The notes: generated by a model from the sequence alone, not told the origin. DNA of 64,000 bases from Chromohalobacter sp. 296-RDG (GCF_029889885.1 NZ_JARANY010000013.1:1-64000), one strand, 5' to 3'. Shown: positions 10,471 to 19,381, counted from the stretch's first letter. Made by a program: numbers and translations.

Positions 10471-10794
10471 TTAGCGGGGTTTGGCGTAGAGCGCGACCAG
10501 CGAGTCGATCACGGTGCGGGCCTCGTCGCCCGCCAGTGAATAGTAGATGGTCTGCGAGGCACGGCGTGTGACTACCAGGTTCTCACGGCGCAGGATGGCC
10601 AGGTGCTGCGAGAGCGCCGACTGACTGAGATTGAGCTTGCGATTCAGCTCGGTGACCGAAAGCTCTGCGTTGTCGAGCAGGCACAGGATGCGCAGGCGGT
10701 TTTCGTTGGCCATGGCCTTGAGTAGCGTCGTGCCTTTGTCGATGGCGCCGTAACCGGCGTCGATCAGGGTGGAGGCAGGCTGGAGCGGACGCAT
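10471..10794 (-). CDS. ArsR-family winged-helix regulator (BigR/YgaV-like)
   Basis: 107-residue HTH regulator. The recognition region (LNLSQSALSQHLAILRRENLV) and the wing (TRRASQTIYYSL) are typical of the sulfide/redox branch of ArsR proteins (BigR, SqrR, YgaV). It keeps the first conserved cysteine (LRILCLLD) but the C-terminus ends LVALYAKPR, without the second cysteine that forms the sensing disulfide in BigR. The start at 10794 has AGGAGA 6 nt upstream; longer in-frame starts do not. No obvious target gene is adjacent. Confidence 0.85.
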   Translation of the reverse strand: MRPLQPASTLIDAGYGAIDKGTTLLKAMANENRLRILCLLDNAELSVTELNRKLNLSQSALSQHLAILRRENLVVTRRASQTIYYSLAGDEARTVIDSLVALYAKPR

Positions 10795-10955
10795 ATTGTC
10801 TCTCCTACATTGGGATTGGCGATGGATTGCCGAAGGGCGAGGGATAAGCGCCCCACGACAAAGGGATGCTTGCGTGTCGAATGACTGTCTATGTCGGGTG
10901 TGTCCTTTCACCCATGGGACAACCAGTCATTCCCTGTTACTCATTCTTGATTTAG

Positions 10956-10965
10956 TGAATATTCA
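10956..10965. promoter_or_regulatory. Palindrome upstream of the ArsR gene, candidate operator
   Basis: TGAATATTCA is a perfect 10-bp palindrome and extends to TTAGTGAATATTCAATAA with one mismatched pair. It lies about 160 bp upstream of the ArsR-family start, in an AT-rich patch of an otherwise GC-rich region. The remaining intergenic sequence, up to about 11,235, shows no gene. Confidence 0.4.
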
Positions 10966-11239
10966 ATAACTTCGCCAGCCCTGTCCAAGGTAGCCTTCAA
11001 CGGTATTTCAGCGCTTGGGGTTGCAGCGTTATCGGCAGGCCGTGGGACGGGGCATTGCTACGGCACTTGTTGTATTGTAAGGCATTGAAGTAATGACGAT
11101 AGTTCCTTTTCGTCCTTGGCACTTGGCGATATACGCGTACTCCCATGCCGAGGGCAGATGAGGCGTCTCGCTGGCCGGCATCGGTGAAATCCTTTACAAT
11201 CCCGCCGCTTTCGCTCGGCGTCCTTCGCGCCGTCCTGCC

Positions 11240-11288
11240 TTGAGGGTTCCCTTACCCCTCGGCCTCTTTCGGCAACTAAAAAGGTGCT
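11240..11288 (+). promoter_or_regulatory. Structured leader of yhhQ, possible preQ1-type element
   Basis: The yhhQ 5' leader folds as GAGGG-loop-CCCTC followed by a small GCC/GGC hairpin and then AACTAAAAAGG, which supplies the ribosome binding site. The first loop (TTCCCTTA) could pair with the AAGG of the ribosome binding site. YhhQ-family genes (COG1738) are known to be controlled by preQ1 riboswitches in some bacteria. The order of elements here does not fit the consensus cleanly. Confidence 0.3.
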
Positions 11289-11290
11289 GC

Positions 11291-11965
11291 ATGTTTGCCC
11301 TCGATTCTCGCCAGGCGCGCCGCTTGATGGGTTGGCTCGTGAGTTTCCACATCATCGTCATCGCGACCAGCAATTATCTGGTGCAATTGCCGTTCTCGAT
11401 GTTTGGCGTACACACTACTTGGGGAGCATTCAGCTTTCCGTTCATCTTTCTCGCTACGGACCTGACCGTGCGGCTGTTCGGGAAACGCCGGGCGCGCACG
11501 ACCATCGCGCGGGTCATGCTGCCTGCCTTGCTGGTTTCCTATGTGGTGTCGGTGCTGTTTCAGGACGGTGCCTTCCAAGGCGTTGCGTCGCTGGGTGGCT
11601 GGAGCCTGTTCGTGGGGCGAATCGCCCTGGCGAGTTTCATGGCCTATGTGCTGGGACAATTGCTGGACATTTACGTCTTCGATCGGATGCGACGGTTGCG
11701 CGCCTGGTGGGTGGCTCCGGCGTTTTCGACGTTATTGGGTAACCTGGCCGATACCTTTGCGTTTTTTGCTATCGCCTTCTGGAATGGGCCCAATGCGTTC
11801 ATGAGCGCGCACTGGATTGAAATCGCCTGGGTAGATTATGCCATCAAGTTGAGCGTCAGCCTGGCCTTCTTCCTGCCGTTGTATGGCGTACTGCTGGGGG
11901 CGTTGACGCGTCGCCTGGCGCATGTCGCCGATGCCTCCGAACAAGTGTCAGGGCGCAATGCCTGA
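11291..11965 (+). CDS. yhhQ: Queuosine-precursor transporter YhhQ
   Basis: Inner-membrane transporter of the QPTR/COG1738 family for preQ0/preQ1, precursors of tRNA queuosine. About 224 residues with six membrane helices. The signature SNYLVQLPFSMFGVHTTWG, then AFSFPFIFLATDLTVRLFG, is almost identical to the E. coli protein, as is the C-terminal VDYAIKLSVSLAFFLPLYGV. The start at 11291 follows AAAAAGG. Its leader is structured. Confidence 0.93.
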   Translation: MFALDSRQARRLMGWLVSFHIIVIATSNYLVQLPFSMFGVHTTWGAFSFPFIFLATDLTVRLFGKRRARTTIARVMLPALLVSYVVSVLFQDGAFQGVASLGGWSLFVGRIALASFMAYVLGQLLDIYVFDRMRRLRAWWVAPAFSTLLGNLADTFAFFAIAFWNGPNAFMSAHWIEIAWVDYAIKLSVSLAFFLPLYGVLLGALTRRLAHVADASEQVSGRNA

Positions 11966-12016
11966 AACGCCTCTGATATCATGCCAGCATGACTTGAATG
12001 GCTGACGAGGCATATT

Positions 12017-12784
12017 GTGGAATTACATCATGTCGATACTGGCGGCGCCGGGCGTCCGCTGGTGGTGTTGCATGGCTTGTTCGGAAGCGCTGACAATTGG
12101 CGCTCGCATATCAAGCGCTGGCAAGAAAGCCGCCGTGTGATCGCCGTCGATCTGCGCAACCACGGCAAATCTCCTCACCAGGCAGGCATGAGCTATGCCG
12201 TCCAGGCAGCGGACGTCGAGGCCTTGCTGGATCGTCTGGCGATTGATAGCTGCGATCTTCTAGGTCACTCGATGGGAGGCAAGGTCGCCATCACGTTGGC
12301 GCGTCAAGCGCCTGAGCGTGTGGCACGCTTGATCGTCGCCGACATCGCGCCGATTGCTTACGAGCACGGACACGAGGCGATCTTCCAGGCCATGCGTGCG
12401 GTCGAACGGCAGCCGCCTTCGGACCGCAAGGAAGCCGACCGGATCATGACGGAATTCGTCGAGACGCAGGCGACGCGTCAGTTCCTGGCGACCAATCTGA
12501 TTCGTGGTGAGAATGCCACGCTGATATGGCGCGTGGGACTCGACGAGATTGAGGAAGATTACGCCCATATCGTCGCGGTGCCGGACGGGGAAGGTGCCTA
12601 TACAGGACCGACGCTCGTGCTGCGGGGCGGGCGTTCCGACTACGTGAGCGACGACGTCTTGCCGGCGGTCGAGGCGGTGTTGCCCGAGGCCTGTATCGAG
12701 ACCATTCCCGGTGCTGGGCATTGGCTGCATGCCGAGCAGCCCGAGGCGTTTCAGCAAGCCTTGGCACGTTTTATAGCGACATGA
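12017..12784 (+). CDS. Alpha/beta-hydrolase (YbfF-like esterase)
   Basis: 255-residue alpha/beta-fold hydrolase. Features include an oxyanion HGLFGS motif near residue 19, the nucleophile elbow GHSMGG with Ser85, a probable acid Asp near 209 (RGGRSDYVS) and His in GAGHWLHAEQP near 237. This order and the RNHGKSPH motif match the YbfF esterase group; the natural substrate is unknown. GTG start with GACGAGG 7 nt upstream. It ends at a strong bidirectional hairpin. Confidence 0.87.
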   Translation: MELHHVDTGGAGRPLVVLHGLFGSADNWRSHIKRWQESRRVIAVDLRNHGKSPHQAGMSYAVQAADVEALLDRLAIDSCDLLGHSMGGKVAITLARQAPERVARLIVADIAPIAYEHGHEAIFQAMRAVERQPPSDRKEADRIMTEFVETQATRQFLATNLIRGENATLIWRVGLDEIEEDYAHIVAVPDGEGAYTGPTLVLRGGRSDYVSDDVLPAVEAVLPEACIETIPGAGHWLHAEQPEAFQQALARFIAT

Positions 12785-12789
12785 AATGA

Positions 12790-12832
12790 CGCGCCGACCA
12801 TGCGCGGAAACGTTTCTCGCATGGTCGGCGCG
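12790..12832. terminator. Bidirectional terminator-like hairpin
   Basis: A 15-bp perfect stem (CGCGCCGACCATGCG / CGCATGGTCGGCGCG) with a 13-nt loop lies between the convergent hydrolase gene and the thiamine-type substrate-binding protein gene. Confidence 0.75.
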
Positions 12833-12839
12833 CTCGGGG

Positions 12840-13823
12840 TCAAGGCTGGCTGAGATCGACGGCGAGGCGTGATAGCGGGCTCTTGGCCTTGATCTCGCCG
12901 CGCTCGAGCAGAAACGACTCGAAGGCCTCGTAGCGACGCCCATCGAGGGCTGCGGGCCGCAAGGCGAAGCGTGGAATGGTGTTGTACCAGGCTTTCTTGT
13001 TGACCGGTGTGTCCAGTGCTGGATCAGAGGCCTTGAAGGCTTCCCAGCCCTCATCAGGGTGATTGATGATCCACGCCGTGGCTTCCTCGATGGCAGCCAT
13101 GAAACGGGTATAGGCATCGCGATGCTCATCCAGGGTGTCGCGATTGGCGATGAAAATCAGTTCATCGTAGGTGGGCACGCCTTCTTCCTCGATATAGAAG
13201 GCGCGGCCCTTGACGCCTTCCTGCGCCATCTGTGCCAGTTCGAAGTTGCGAAATGCACCGGTGACGGCATCGACTTTTTCGCCGATCAGCGCCGGTGTCA
13301 ACGCGAAGTTGACGTTGACCATCTCGACATCATCCGGTGCCACGCCATTGTGCTCGAGCGTGGTATTGAGCAGCACTTCCTCGACGCCGCCTACCGAATA
13401 GCCGATGCTTTTGCCGGCCAGGTCTTCCATGCTCTCTATATCGCTGTCGGCACGCACCAGCGTGATGTTGAGCGGCGTTGCGATCAGAGTGCCCACGCGC
13501 ACCAGCGGCAAGCCCTGGTCGACTTGCAGGTGCAACTGAGGCTGATAGCTGATGGCCAGGTCGACCTTGCCGGCGGCGACCAGCTTGGGAGGGACGCTGG
13601 GATCGGCGGGCGAGACCAGTTTCACGTCGAGCCCATGGCGCTTGAAGAAGCCGCGTTGCTGGGCGATGACCAGGGGAGCATGCGACGGGTTGGTGTACCA
13701 GTCGAGCATGACCTTCAGGGATGTCGTCTCCGTGGTGTCGTCGTCTGCAGCCCAAGCCGGGCCGGGAGCGATCAATATCAGCGCAAGGCAAGCTCCCATG
13801 AGGCGTCGAGTCAAACGTAGCAT
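12840..13823 (-). CDS. thiY: ThiY-type substrate-binding protein for a thiamine pyrimidine precursor
   Basis: Periplasmic NMT1/THI5-like binding protein, expected to capture a pyrimidine thiamine precursor (in Bacillus, formylaminopyrimidine). It has a signal peptide (MLRLTRRLMGACLALILIAP, then GPAWA) and family motifs LDWYTNPSHAPLVIAQQRGF, LVSPADPS and SIGYSVGG. 327 residues. Last gene of the riboswitch-led operon; 117 nt separate it from the permease gene. AGGAGA lies 8 nt before the ATG. Ligand assignment rests on the family and on the TPP riboswitch. Confidence 0.85.
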   Translation of the reverse strand: MLRLTRRLMGACLALILIAPGPAWAADDDTTETTSLKVMLDWYTNPSHAPLVIAQQRGFFKRHGLDVKLVSPADPSVPPKLVAAGKVDLAISYQPQLHLQVDQGLPLVRVGTLIATPLNITLVRADSDIESMEDLAGKSIGYSVGGVEEVLLNTTLEHNGVAPDDVEMVNVNFALTPALIGEKVDAVTGAFRNFELAQMAQEGVKGRAFYIEEEGVPTYDELIFIANRDTLDEHRDAYTRFMAAIEEATAWIINHPDEGWEAFKASDPALDTPVNKKAWYNTIPRFALRPAALDGRRYEAFESFLLERGEIKAKSPLSRLAVDLSQP

Positions 13824-13940
13824 GTGATGTTCTCCTGCGGATCCCTGCCCGTTGAAGCGTGGCGGGCATTATCGTTATCGCCGTGTAAGGCGGCGTATGG
13901 GGCGTTGCCACGCGATGGCGGAAGCTGCCCCGGGTGATTT

Positions 13941-14708
13941 TCAGCTAGTAGCGCCGGTGCGATCTTCGTGCCATGGCATGAGGCGTCGCATCATGGCGTC
14001 GGTGGTGAAGTAGAGCGCGACTCCGAAGGTGACGAGAATCATTAGGGCGGCAAACATCAGGTCGACCTGCATGCGTGCGTTGGCATCGAGCATCAAATAA
14101 CCCAGGCCCTGACTGGAGCCAACCCATTCGCCGATCACCGCACCGATGGGGGCGGCACTGGCGGCCATGCGCATGCCCGATGCCAGCGCCGGTAAGGCGG
14201 CGGGCAGTTGGATGCGCAACAGTCGGCGTCGACGGTTGGCTCCCAGTGTCTGGGCCAGGTCCAGCCATCCTTGGGGCGTCTGGCGCAGGCCGTCGTAGCA
14301 TGTCGAGGCGACCGGGAAGTAAATGATCAACGTGGCCATGACGATTTTCGCGGTCATCCCATAACCTAGCCATAGCATGAGAATAGGCGCGAGGGCGAAC
14401 AAGGGCACGGCTTGGCTGATCAGCAGTATCGGCAGCAGGGTACGCCGCAATCCGTGAAAGCGCGCCAGGGCTAGCGCGGTACCTAGCCCGCTGATGCACC
14501 CGATGAGCAGCCCCGCGACAATCTCGATCACCGTGATACCGGCATGATGCCACAGCAGTTGCTGGTGCGCCGTGAACGCTTGCATGACGGCAAGCGGCGA
14601 GGGTAGAACGTAGCCGGGGACGCCGGTGACGACGACGAGCACCTGCCAAAGCCCGAGTAAGGTGATGATTCCCAATAGAGCGGGCCAGAGACGCTTGAAT
14701 ACGCTCAT
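13941..14708 (-). CDS. thiX: ThiX-type ABC transporter permease
   Basis: 255-residue permease of the SsuC/TauC/ThiX group with about six membrane helices. The N-terminus is RLWPALLGIITLLGLWQVLV, and the EAA-type loop (LAQTLGANRRRRLLRIQLPA) is near residue 150, followed by SGMRMAASAAPIGAVIGEWV. The start overlaps the ATPase stop as ATGA, which indicates coupled translation. Confidence 0.85.
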   Translation of the reverse strand: MSVFKRLWPALLGIITLLGLWQVLVVVTGVPGYVLPSPLAVMQAFTAHQQLLWHHAGITVIEIVAGLLIGCISGLGTALALARFHGLRRTLLPILLISQAVPLFALAPILMLWLGYGMTAKIVMATLIIYFPVASTCYDGLRQTPQGWLDLAQTLGANRRRRLLRIQLPAALPALASGMRMAASAAPIGAVIGEWVGSSQGLGYLMLDANARMQVDLMFAALMILVTFGVALYFTTDAMMRRLMPWHEDRTGATS

Positions 14709-15469
14709 GCAACGCTCCCGTTGGTGTTGGCATGAGGGGCGGAGTGAAGATGCGCCACCAACTGCGATTGCATGCGCTGTATATCGGGTGCGTCGAGGGC
14801 GCGAGGACGTTGTCCGCCGGGCACATCGAAGTCGCTCAAAGACGCCGGTTGATCACCGAGTATCAGGATTCGATCGCTCAGGCGCAGGGCTTCGAGTGGA
14901 TCGTGCGTCACCAATAGCACCGTACGCCCGGCCAGCAGGCGTGCGGCGAGTTCATGCAATTCCAGGCGGGTGATAGCGTCGACGGCGGAAAAAGGCTCGT
15001 CCATCAATACCACCGGCGCCTCCTCGAAGAGTGTCCGTGCCAGCGCGACGCGTTGACGCTCTCCGCCGGATAACGTCTTGGGCCACTGCTCGGCTTTGTC
15101 GCTGAGGCCGACGTCGTTGAGCAGGGTCATCGCGTGCTGACGTTGTGCCACCGTGGGGCGGCCACGCAGCGCGGGACCGAGCAGGACGTTGTCGATGACC
15201 TTGCGCCAGGGCAGCAACTGATCCTGCTGGGCCATCCACGCCAGGCGGCCGGTCAGCGGGCGTTGATCATCGGTGGTGAGGGTCAGGTCATGGGTATCGG
15301 GAATGGGCAGGTCGGCGATCATGCGCAGCAAGGAGCTTTTGCCGCTGCCGCTGCGGCCGAGCAGCCCTGTCCAACTGCCTGCGGCGAAGGTGGCCGAAAG
15401 GCCATCGAATAGCCATTGCCCTGAAAAGGCAAGCCGCGCCTGGGACAGGGAAAAACCGAGGGACGTCAT
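14705..15469 (-). CDS. thiZ: ThiZ-type ABC transporter ATPase
   Basis: ATP-binding subunit of the precursor importer. Walker A is LLGRSGSGKSSLLRMIA, signature TLSGGERQRVALARTL, Walker B PVVLMDEPFSAVD, and switch VTHDPLEAL. The ATG at 15469 follows GGAG; a TTG codon immediately upstream is less likely to be used. First gene after the TPP riboswitch, so the transporter should be switched off when thiamine pyrophosphate is plentiful. Confidence 0.87.
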   Translation of the reverse strand: MTSLGFSLSQARLAFSGQWLFDGLSATFAAGSWTGLLGRSGSGKSSLLRMIADLPIPDTHDLTLTTDDQRPLTGRLAWMAQQDQLLPWRKVIDNVLLGPALRGRPTVAQRQHAMTLLNDVGLSDKAEQWPKTLSGGERQRVALARTLFEEAPVVLMDEPFSAVDAITRLELHELAARLLAGRTVLLVTHDPLEALRLSDRILILGDQPASLSDFDVPGGQRPRALDAPDIQRMQSQLVAHLHSAPHANTNGSVA

Positions 15470-15510
15470 CAAGGCTCCATGAATGGGGCGAAGGACGTGC
15501 CGACGGCACG

Positions 15511-15605
15511 CTCTGGTATTTCCTCCGCCGGTGCTAACCGGATCAGGTTTCAGGGTTGCGCGTGGCGCTCTCAGCCCATTGCGTGGTGGGCACCCCTATC
15601 CAGAG
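15511..15605 (-). promoter_or_regulatory. TPP riboswitch (THI element)
   Basis: On the minus strand the conserved blocks appear in order: P1 strand CTCTGG, GGGGTGCC, GGCTGAGA, then ACCCTGAAACCTGATCCGG, TTAGCACCGGCGGAGGAAAT, and the closing P1 strand CCAGAG. These are the pyrimidine- and pyrophosphate-sensing helices of the THI box. It ends about 40 nt before the ATPase start, so translation or early termination control of thiZ-thiX-thiY is likely. Confidence 0.95.
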
Positions 15606-15691
15606 ATGGTTATTGTATCCTGATATGGTGGCGACTGCCCAGACGTGCCGGGGGCGCCATCTCGCTATCGCTTGGGTTGTCAGGAGTGTGC

Positions 15692-16534
15692 ATGTATCCC
15701 GATCCCGCATTGACGCATCGCGTCGAGGTTTTTACCGGCCATGCGCTTGCCCCGTTGCCACTGGCCTGGGATGACAGCGCCAACTGGTTGTGGCGAACGC
15801 GCGATGAGGCGCCGCAGTTGCTCAAGCTGGCACGCACGCACCCGGCTCATGACCCCTTCTGGCAAGGGGTGGAGCGCCTCTTCGGCTTCGACCGCTGGCG
15901 CTGCCCCGAGGCGCTGACACGTTTGGCCGGTGCCTTGCCGATACATTTACCGCTTCCGCCATTGCCTTTGACGTATCTGGGCGCGCTACACCAGACGCCG
16001 CTCTGGAGTCTGCCCTGGAGCGATGGTATGCCGGCACGGATGGGGGAGGTGTTCGCTGAACTTTTAGGAAGTCAGCTGGGGCACCTGCATCGCGAAACGG
16101 TGTCGGGGTGGGGGCATCCTCTGGAGGCGGTCTGGATGTTATCGGAGTGGCCGCGACGGGCGCATGATTTTTTGAAGCACCATCCATGTTGCGCCGATTG
16201 GCCGACGCCTCCCGATTTTCCCGTGCCGTCACGCGCGGTGTGGTGCCTGCCCGATTTGCGTAGCGATCAATTCCTGTGCGGTGCCACCGGTTGGCTATGG
16301 AGTGACTGGGAGGCGCTGGTATGGGCGCCGATCGAGTTCGATCTCTGTGTGGTTGAGCTGCTCATCACGAGATCCGCTGAGAGAGACGCCTTTGTCACTG
16401 CTTATCGGCGACAGTCGCCCGATGTCGCGCTTGGCGAATACCGCCGAGGGATGCGTGCTCTTATCTGGGCCATGCGATTACAGGGCGATATCGATTGGCG
16501 TATCTTGGAAACGCATCCTGCCTGGCTAATGTAG
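15692..16534 (+). CDS. APH-like phosphotransferase-fold protein, active site degenerate
   Basis: 280-residue protein of unknown function. The C-terminal half resembles aminoglycoside/choline-kinase-like enzymes: LPDLRSDQFLCG occupies the place of the catalytic HGDLHPGN loop, and WLWSDWEALVWAPIEFDLC that of the metal-binding segment. The two aspartates are kept, but the usual His and Asn of the catalytic loop are not. Its position head-to-head with the thiamine transporter suggests, but does not show, a link to thiamine. AGGAG lies 5-6 nt before the ATG at 15692. Confidence 0.6.
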   Translation: MYPDPALTHRVEVFTGHALAPLPLAWDDSANWLWRTRDEAPQLLKLARTHPAHDPFWQGVERLFGFDRWRCPEALTRLAGALPIHLPLPPLPLTYLGALHQTPLWSLPWSDGMPARMGEVFAELLGSQLGHLHRETVSGWGHPLEAVWMLSEWPRRAHDFLKHHPCCADWPTPPDFPVPSRAVWCLPDLRSDQFLCGATGWLWSDWEALVWAPIEFDLCVVELLITRSAERDAFVTAYRRQSPDVALGEYRRGMRALIWAMRLQGDIDWRILETHPAWLM

Positions 16535-16600
16535 GTGACAGCATGACGCGTCGGGACATGGCATACTAGGCCCTTGAATTTAGGGAGATAGTCGTTAGTC

Positions 16601-18310
16601 GTGGATACCATCAATAGCCTTTTTTTGTTTTCGGGGTTTCTAATCGCGCTGAGCATCGTTGCGAGCCGTGTTTCGTCGCGTATCGGTGTGCCGCTGTTGG
16701 TGCTGTTCCTGGGGTTGGGCATGATGGCCGGCGAGGAAGGTGTGCTGGGCATCGAGTTTGACGACTATTCGCTGGCCTACCTGATCGGGCACCTGGCGTT
16801 GGCGATGATCCTCCTCGATGGCGGCCTGCGCACGCGGCTCAAGACGTTCCGTGTGGGGCTCAAGCCGGCACTGTGCCTAGCGACACTGGGGGTCTTCGTG
16901 ACCAGTGGCCTCGTTGGCCTTTTTGCGACTTGGGTATTCAACCTTTCCTTAGTGGAAGGCCTGCTGGTGGGGGCAATTGTTGGTTCCACGGACGCTGCTG
17001 CGGTCTTTTCGATGCTCAGCGGCCAGGGTGTGACGCTCAACGAACGGGTGGGCGCGACGCTCGAGATCGAGTCGGGCACCAACGACCCGATGGCGATCTT
17101 CTTGACGATCACCCTGGCCGAAGTACTGGTAAACGGTGCCAGCGGTGTCGGGCACACCTTAATGACGTTCACCTCGCAGTTCGGGTTGGGCTTGTTGTTC
17201 GGTGTCGGGGGCGGCTGGCTAGCGGCCAAGCTGCTGCGCTGGCTCGACCTGGCGTCGGGGCTCTATTCGCTACTGGCGCTGGCGTCGGGCTTTTTCATCT
17301 TTGGCTTGACCAGCGCGGCTGGTGGTAGTGGTTTCTTGGCGATTTATCTGGCGGGCTTGATGATCGGCAACCAGCCCGGGCGGCATCTCACGCATATTCT
17401 ACCGGTCCACGATGGCTTGGCGTGGCTGAGTCAGATCGGGCTTTTCCTGGTGCTGGGGTTGTTGGTGACACCCAGCGAAATGATCGATTATGCGGTTCCG
17501 GGGGCCGTCCTGGCATTGGGCCTGATCTTCGTGGCGCGCCCATTGGCCGTATTGATCTCGCTCAAGCCGTTCTTCAGTTTTCGCTGGCGGGAACTCGGTT
17601 TCATTTCCTGGGTGGGCTTGCGCGGTGCAGTGCCTATCGTGCTCGCCATTTTTCCGGTGATCGCCGGGGTCGAGAATGCGACGCTGTATTTCAATGTCGC
17701 CTTCTTCGTGGTGCTGATGTCGCTATTGATGCAGGGAGCCTCCCTGGCACGGGTAGCGCGTTGGATGCGCGTCGAAGTGCCGGCCGGCACGACGCCCAAT
17801 CGCCGCGGCCCGCTGGGCGTGCTGCCGGAAAACGACTATGAAATGTTCGTCTACAAGGTCGAGAACGAAGCGCTCGAGGACGTGCCCATACGCTTGCTGC
17901 GTTTCCCGTCAGGGGCCTTGATTTCCGGCCTTTTTCGCAAGCACACCATGCTGCATGCCAAAGGCAGTACGCGACTGAAGCTTGGCGATGTCATTTGCGT
18001 CATCGGGCGCAGCGAGGATCTGCCGGCGCTCAATCGCTTGTTCAACGGAGACGCCACGCTCAAGCGTGAACGTGCCTTCTTTGGCACCTTTACGTTGGAT
18101 GGAGAAGCCGTCATGAGCGACGTGGCGGATGCCTATGGGCTGACCTTAAGCGCCGGTGAAAAGAACATGACCCTGGGCGAATTCGTGTCGCTGCGCGTCG
18201 GTGGCCATCCCGTGGTAGGGGATGATGTCGACTGGCATGGCTTTCACTGGGTCGTCAATGCGGTGGAAGGTAACCGGGTGACGCGGGTCGGGTTGAGGCT
18301 TTATCACTGA
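16601..18310 (+). CDS. cvrA: K+/H+ antiporter NhaP2/CvrA
   Basis: Inner-membrane CPA1-family antiporter that exports K+ (and related cations) for protons. 569 residues. About 12 membrane helices occupy residues 5-390, including the ion-binding segment STDAAAVFSMLSGQGV and LEIESGTNDPMAIFLT, and FISWVGLRGAVPIVLAIFP. A cytoplasmic RCK_C (TrkA-C) domain lies at about 400-485, followed by a CorC/HlyC-like C-terminal domain. GTG start; the nearest GGGAG is a little distant (about 13 nt). Confidence 0.93.
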   Translation: MDTINSLFLFSGFLIALSIVASRVSSRIGVPLLVLFLGLGMMAGEEGVLGIEFDDYSLAYLIGHLALAMILLDGGLRTRLKTFRVGLKPALCLATLGVFVTSGLVGLFATWVFNLSLVEGLLVGAIVGSTDAAAVFSMLSGQGVTLNERVGATLEIESGTNDPMAIFLTITLAEVLVNGASGVGHTLMTFTSQFGLGLLFGVGGGWLAAKLLRWLDLASGLYSLLALASGFFIFGLTSAAGGSGFLAIYLAGLMIGNQPGRHLTHILPVHDGLAWLSQIGLFLVLGLLVTPSEMIDYAVPGAVLALGLIFVARPLAVLISLKPFFSFRWRELGFISWVGLRGAVPIVLAIFPVIAGVENATLYFNVAFFVVLMSLLMQGASLARVARWMRVEVPAGTTPNRRGPLGVLPENDYEMFVYKVENEALEDVPIRLLRFPSGALISGLFRKHTMLHAKGSTRLKLGDVICVIGRSEDLPALNRLFNGDATLKRERAFFGTFTLDGEAVMSDVADAYGLTLSAGEKNMTLGEFVSLRVGGHPVVGDDVDWHGFHWVVNAVEGNRVTRVGLRLYH

Positions 18311-18392
18311 ACCAGGTACATGAATGCAATAAGCGCACAGCGCGTTATCTTGTTCTACGCTGAGTAGATTGTCTTGTCCTGCGGAGTTTGTC

Positions 18393-18647
18393 ATGTTCAT
18401 GCCCCAGCGGGGTCTCTATCGTTGTCGCGCTTGTCAGGTTGAAGTATTCATCAAGGCAGCCCGGCGACCGCTGGAAGCAAGGTGCCCGGAATGCGAGGCG
18501 TGTGATTTCGAGAGCGTCGAGATGGCCGGCGCGCATCCGCGTGCCAGCGTCGATGAGCTGCTGGCGAAGGCGCTGGAGCGCGAAGGCAGCGACTTACGTG
18601 ATGGTGGTCCTAGGCACGTTGGAGAAGCGGCGTTTCGCGATATTTAA
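18393..18647 (+). CDS. Small zinc-ribbon protein
   Basis: 84-residue protein with two cysteine pairs (YRCRACQVE and ARCPECEACDF) spaced as a rubredoxin-like or zinc-ribbon knuckle. A short acidic-basic tail follows. I do not recognise a family. The ATG at 18393 has GCGGAG 6 nt upstream. It lies between cvrA and a protein phosphatase gene, with no clear functional link. Confidence 0.65.
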   Translation: MFMPQRGLYRCRACQVEVFIKAARRPLEARCPECEACDFESVEMAGAHPRASVDELLAKALEREGSDLRDGGPRHVGEAAFRDI

Positions 18648-18691
18648 ACGGCCTTTGAAGTATTTCCGTTAGTTGATAAGGAGCCGTTCGC

Positions 18692-19369
18692 GTGATTCAA
18701 CGGCACGGTCCCAATGAGTGCGGCCGCGATTTCATCGTCGGTGATATACACGGCCAATTGGCGTTGCTTCATGACAGGTTGAACGCAGTCGGTTTCGACC
18801 GACAACGGGATAGACTGTTCAGTGTCGGGGATCTGATCGATCGTGGCGCCGATAGTCTCCAGTGTTTGTCTCTCGTCCTCGAATCCTGGTTCTACGCCGT
18901 GCGTGGCAATCACGAAATGCTGGCGTATGAAGCGTTGCTGGGCGAGGAAAGAGGCAGTCTAAAAACCCGCGATGCCTGGATGATCAACGGCGGCACTTGG
19001 GCGCTGGAGGCGGGGCTGGCCGAGGCGCAGATGCTGCTCCAGCAGTCTTTGCCTTGCATGCCCTATGCGCGCGAAATATCAATCGCCGGTAAGCGTCTCG
19101 GCATTGTCCACGCCGAACCCCCCTTAGACTGGCGGGACATCGTAACGCCTTCGCAGGACCAGCTCTGGGGAAGAACGCGCATCCGGCGTGGCGATGAGAC
19201 TCCGGTCAGCGGTATCGATGCCGTGGTGGTGGGACACACCATTGTAGAGCGACCCACGTGGCTGGGGAACGTCCACTACATCGACACCGGTGCCTTTACG
19301 ACAGGAAGACTAACACTCATCGAAGCACGCACGCTGATGAGCGGTATCGAGCCGCGACGTGAGATGTGA
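18692..19369 (+). CDS. PrpA/PrpB-like serine/threonine protein phosphatase
   Basis: Metallophosphatase of the lambda-phosphatase/PrpA group. Metal-binding motifs GDIHG (residues 17-21), GDLIDRG (46-52) and GNHE (72-75) are followed by conserved His residues in GIVHAEPP and VVGHTIVERP. 225 residues is the family length. GTG start with AAGGAG 8 nt upstream. Last complete host gene before the prophage. Confidence 0.88.
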   Translation: MIQRHGPNECGRDFIVGDIHGQLALLHDRLNAVGFDRQRDRLFSVGDLIDRGADSLQCLSLVLESWFYAVRGNHEMLAYEALLGEERGSLKTRDAWMINGGTWALEAGLAEAQMLLQQSLPCMPYAREISIAGKRLGIVHAEPPLDWRDIVTPSQDQLWGRTRIRRGDETPVSGIDAVVVGHTIVERPTWLGNVHYIDTGAFTTGRLTLIEARTLMSGIEPRREM

Positions 19370-19381
19370 CATCCCGAAACG

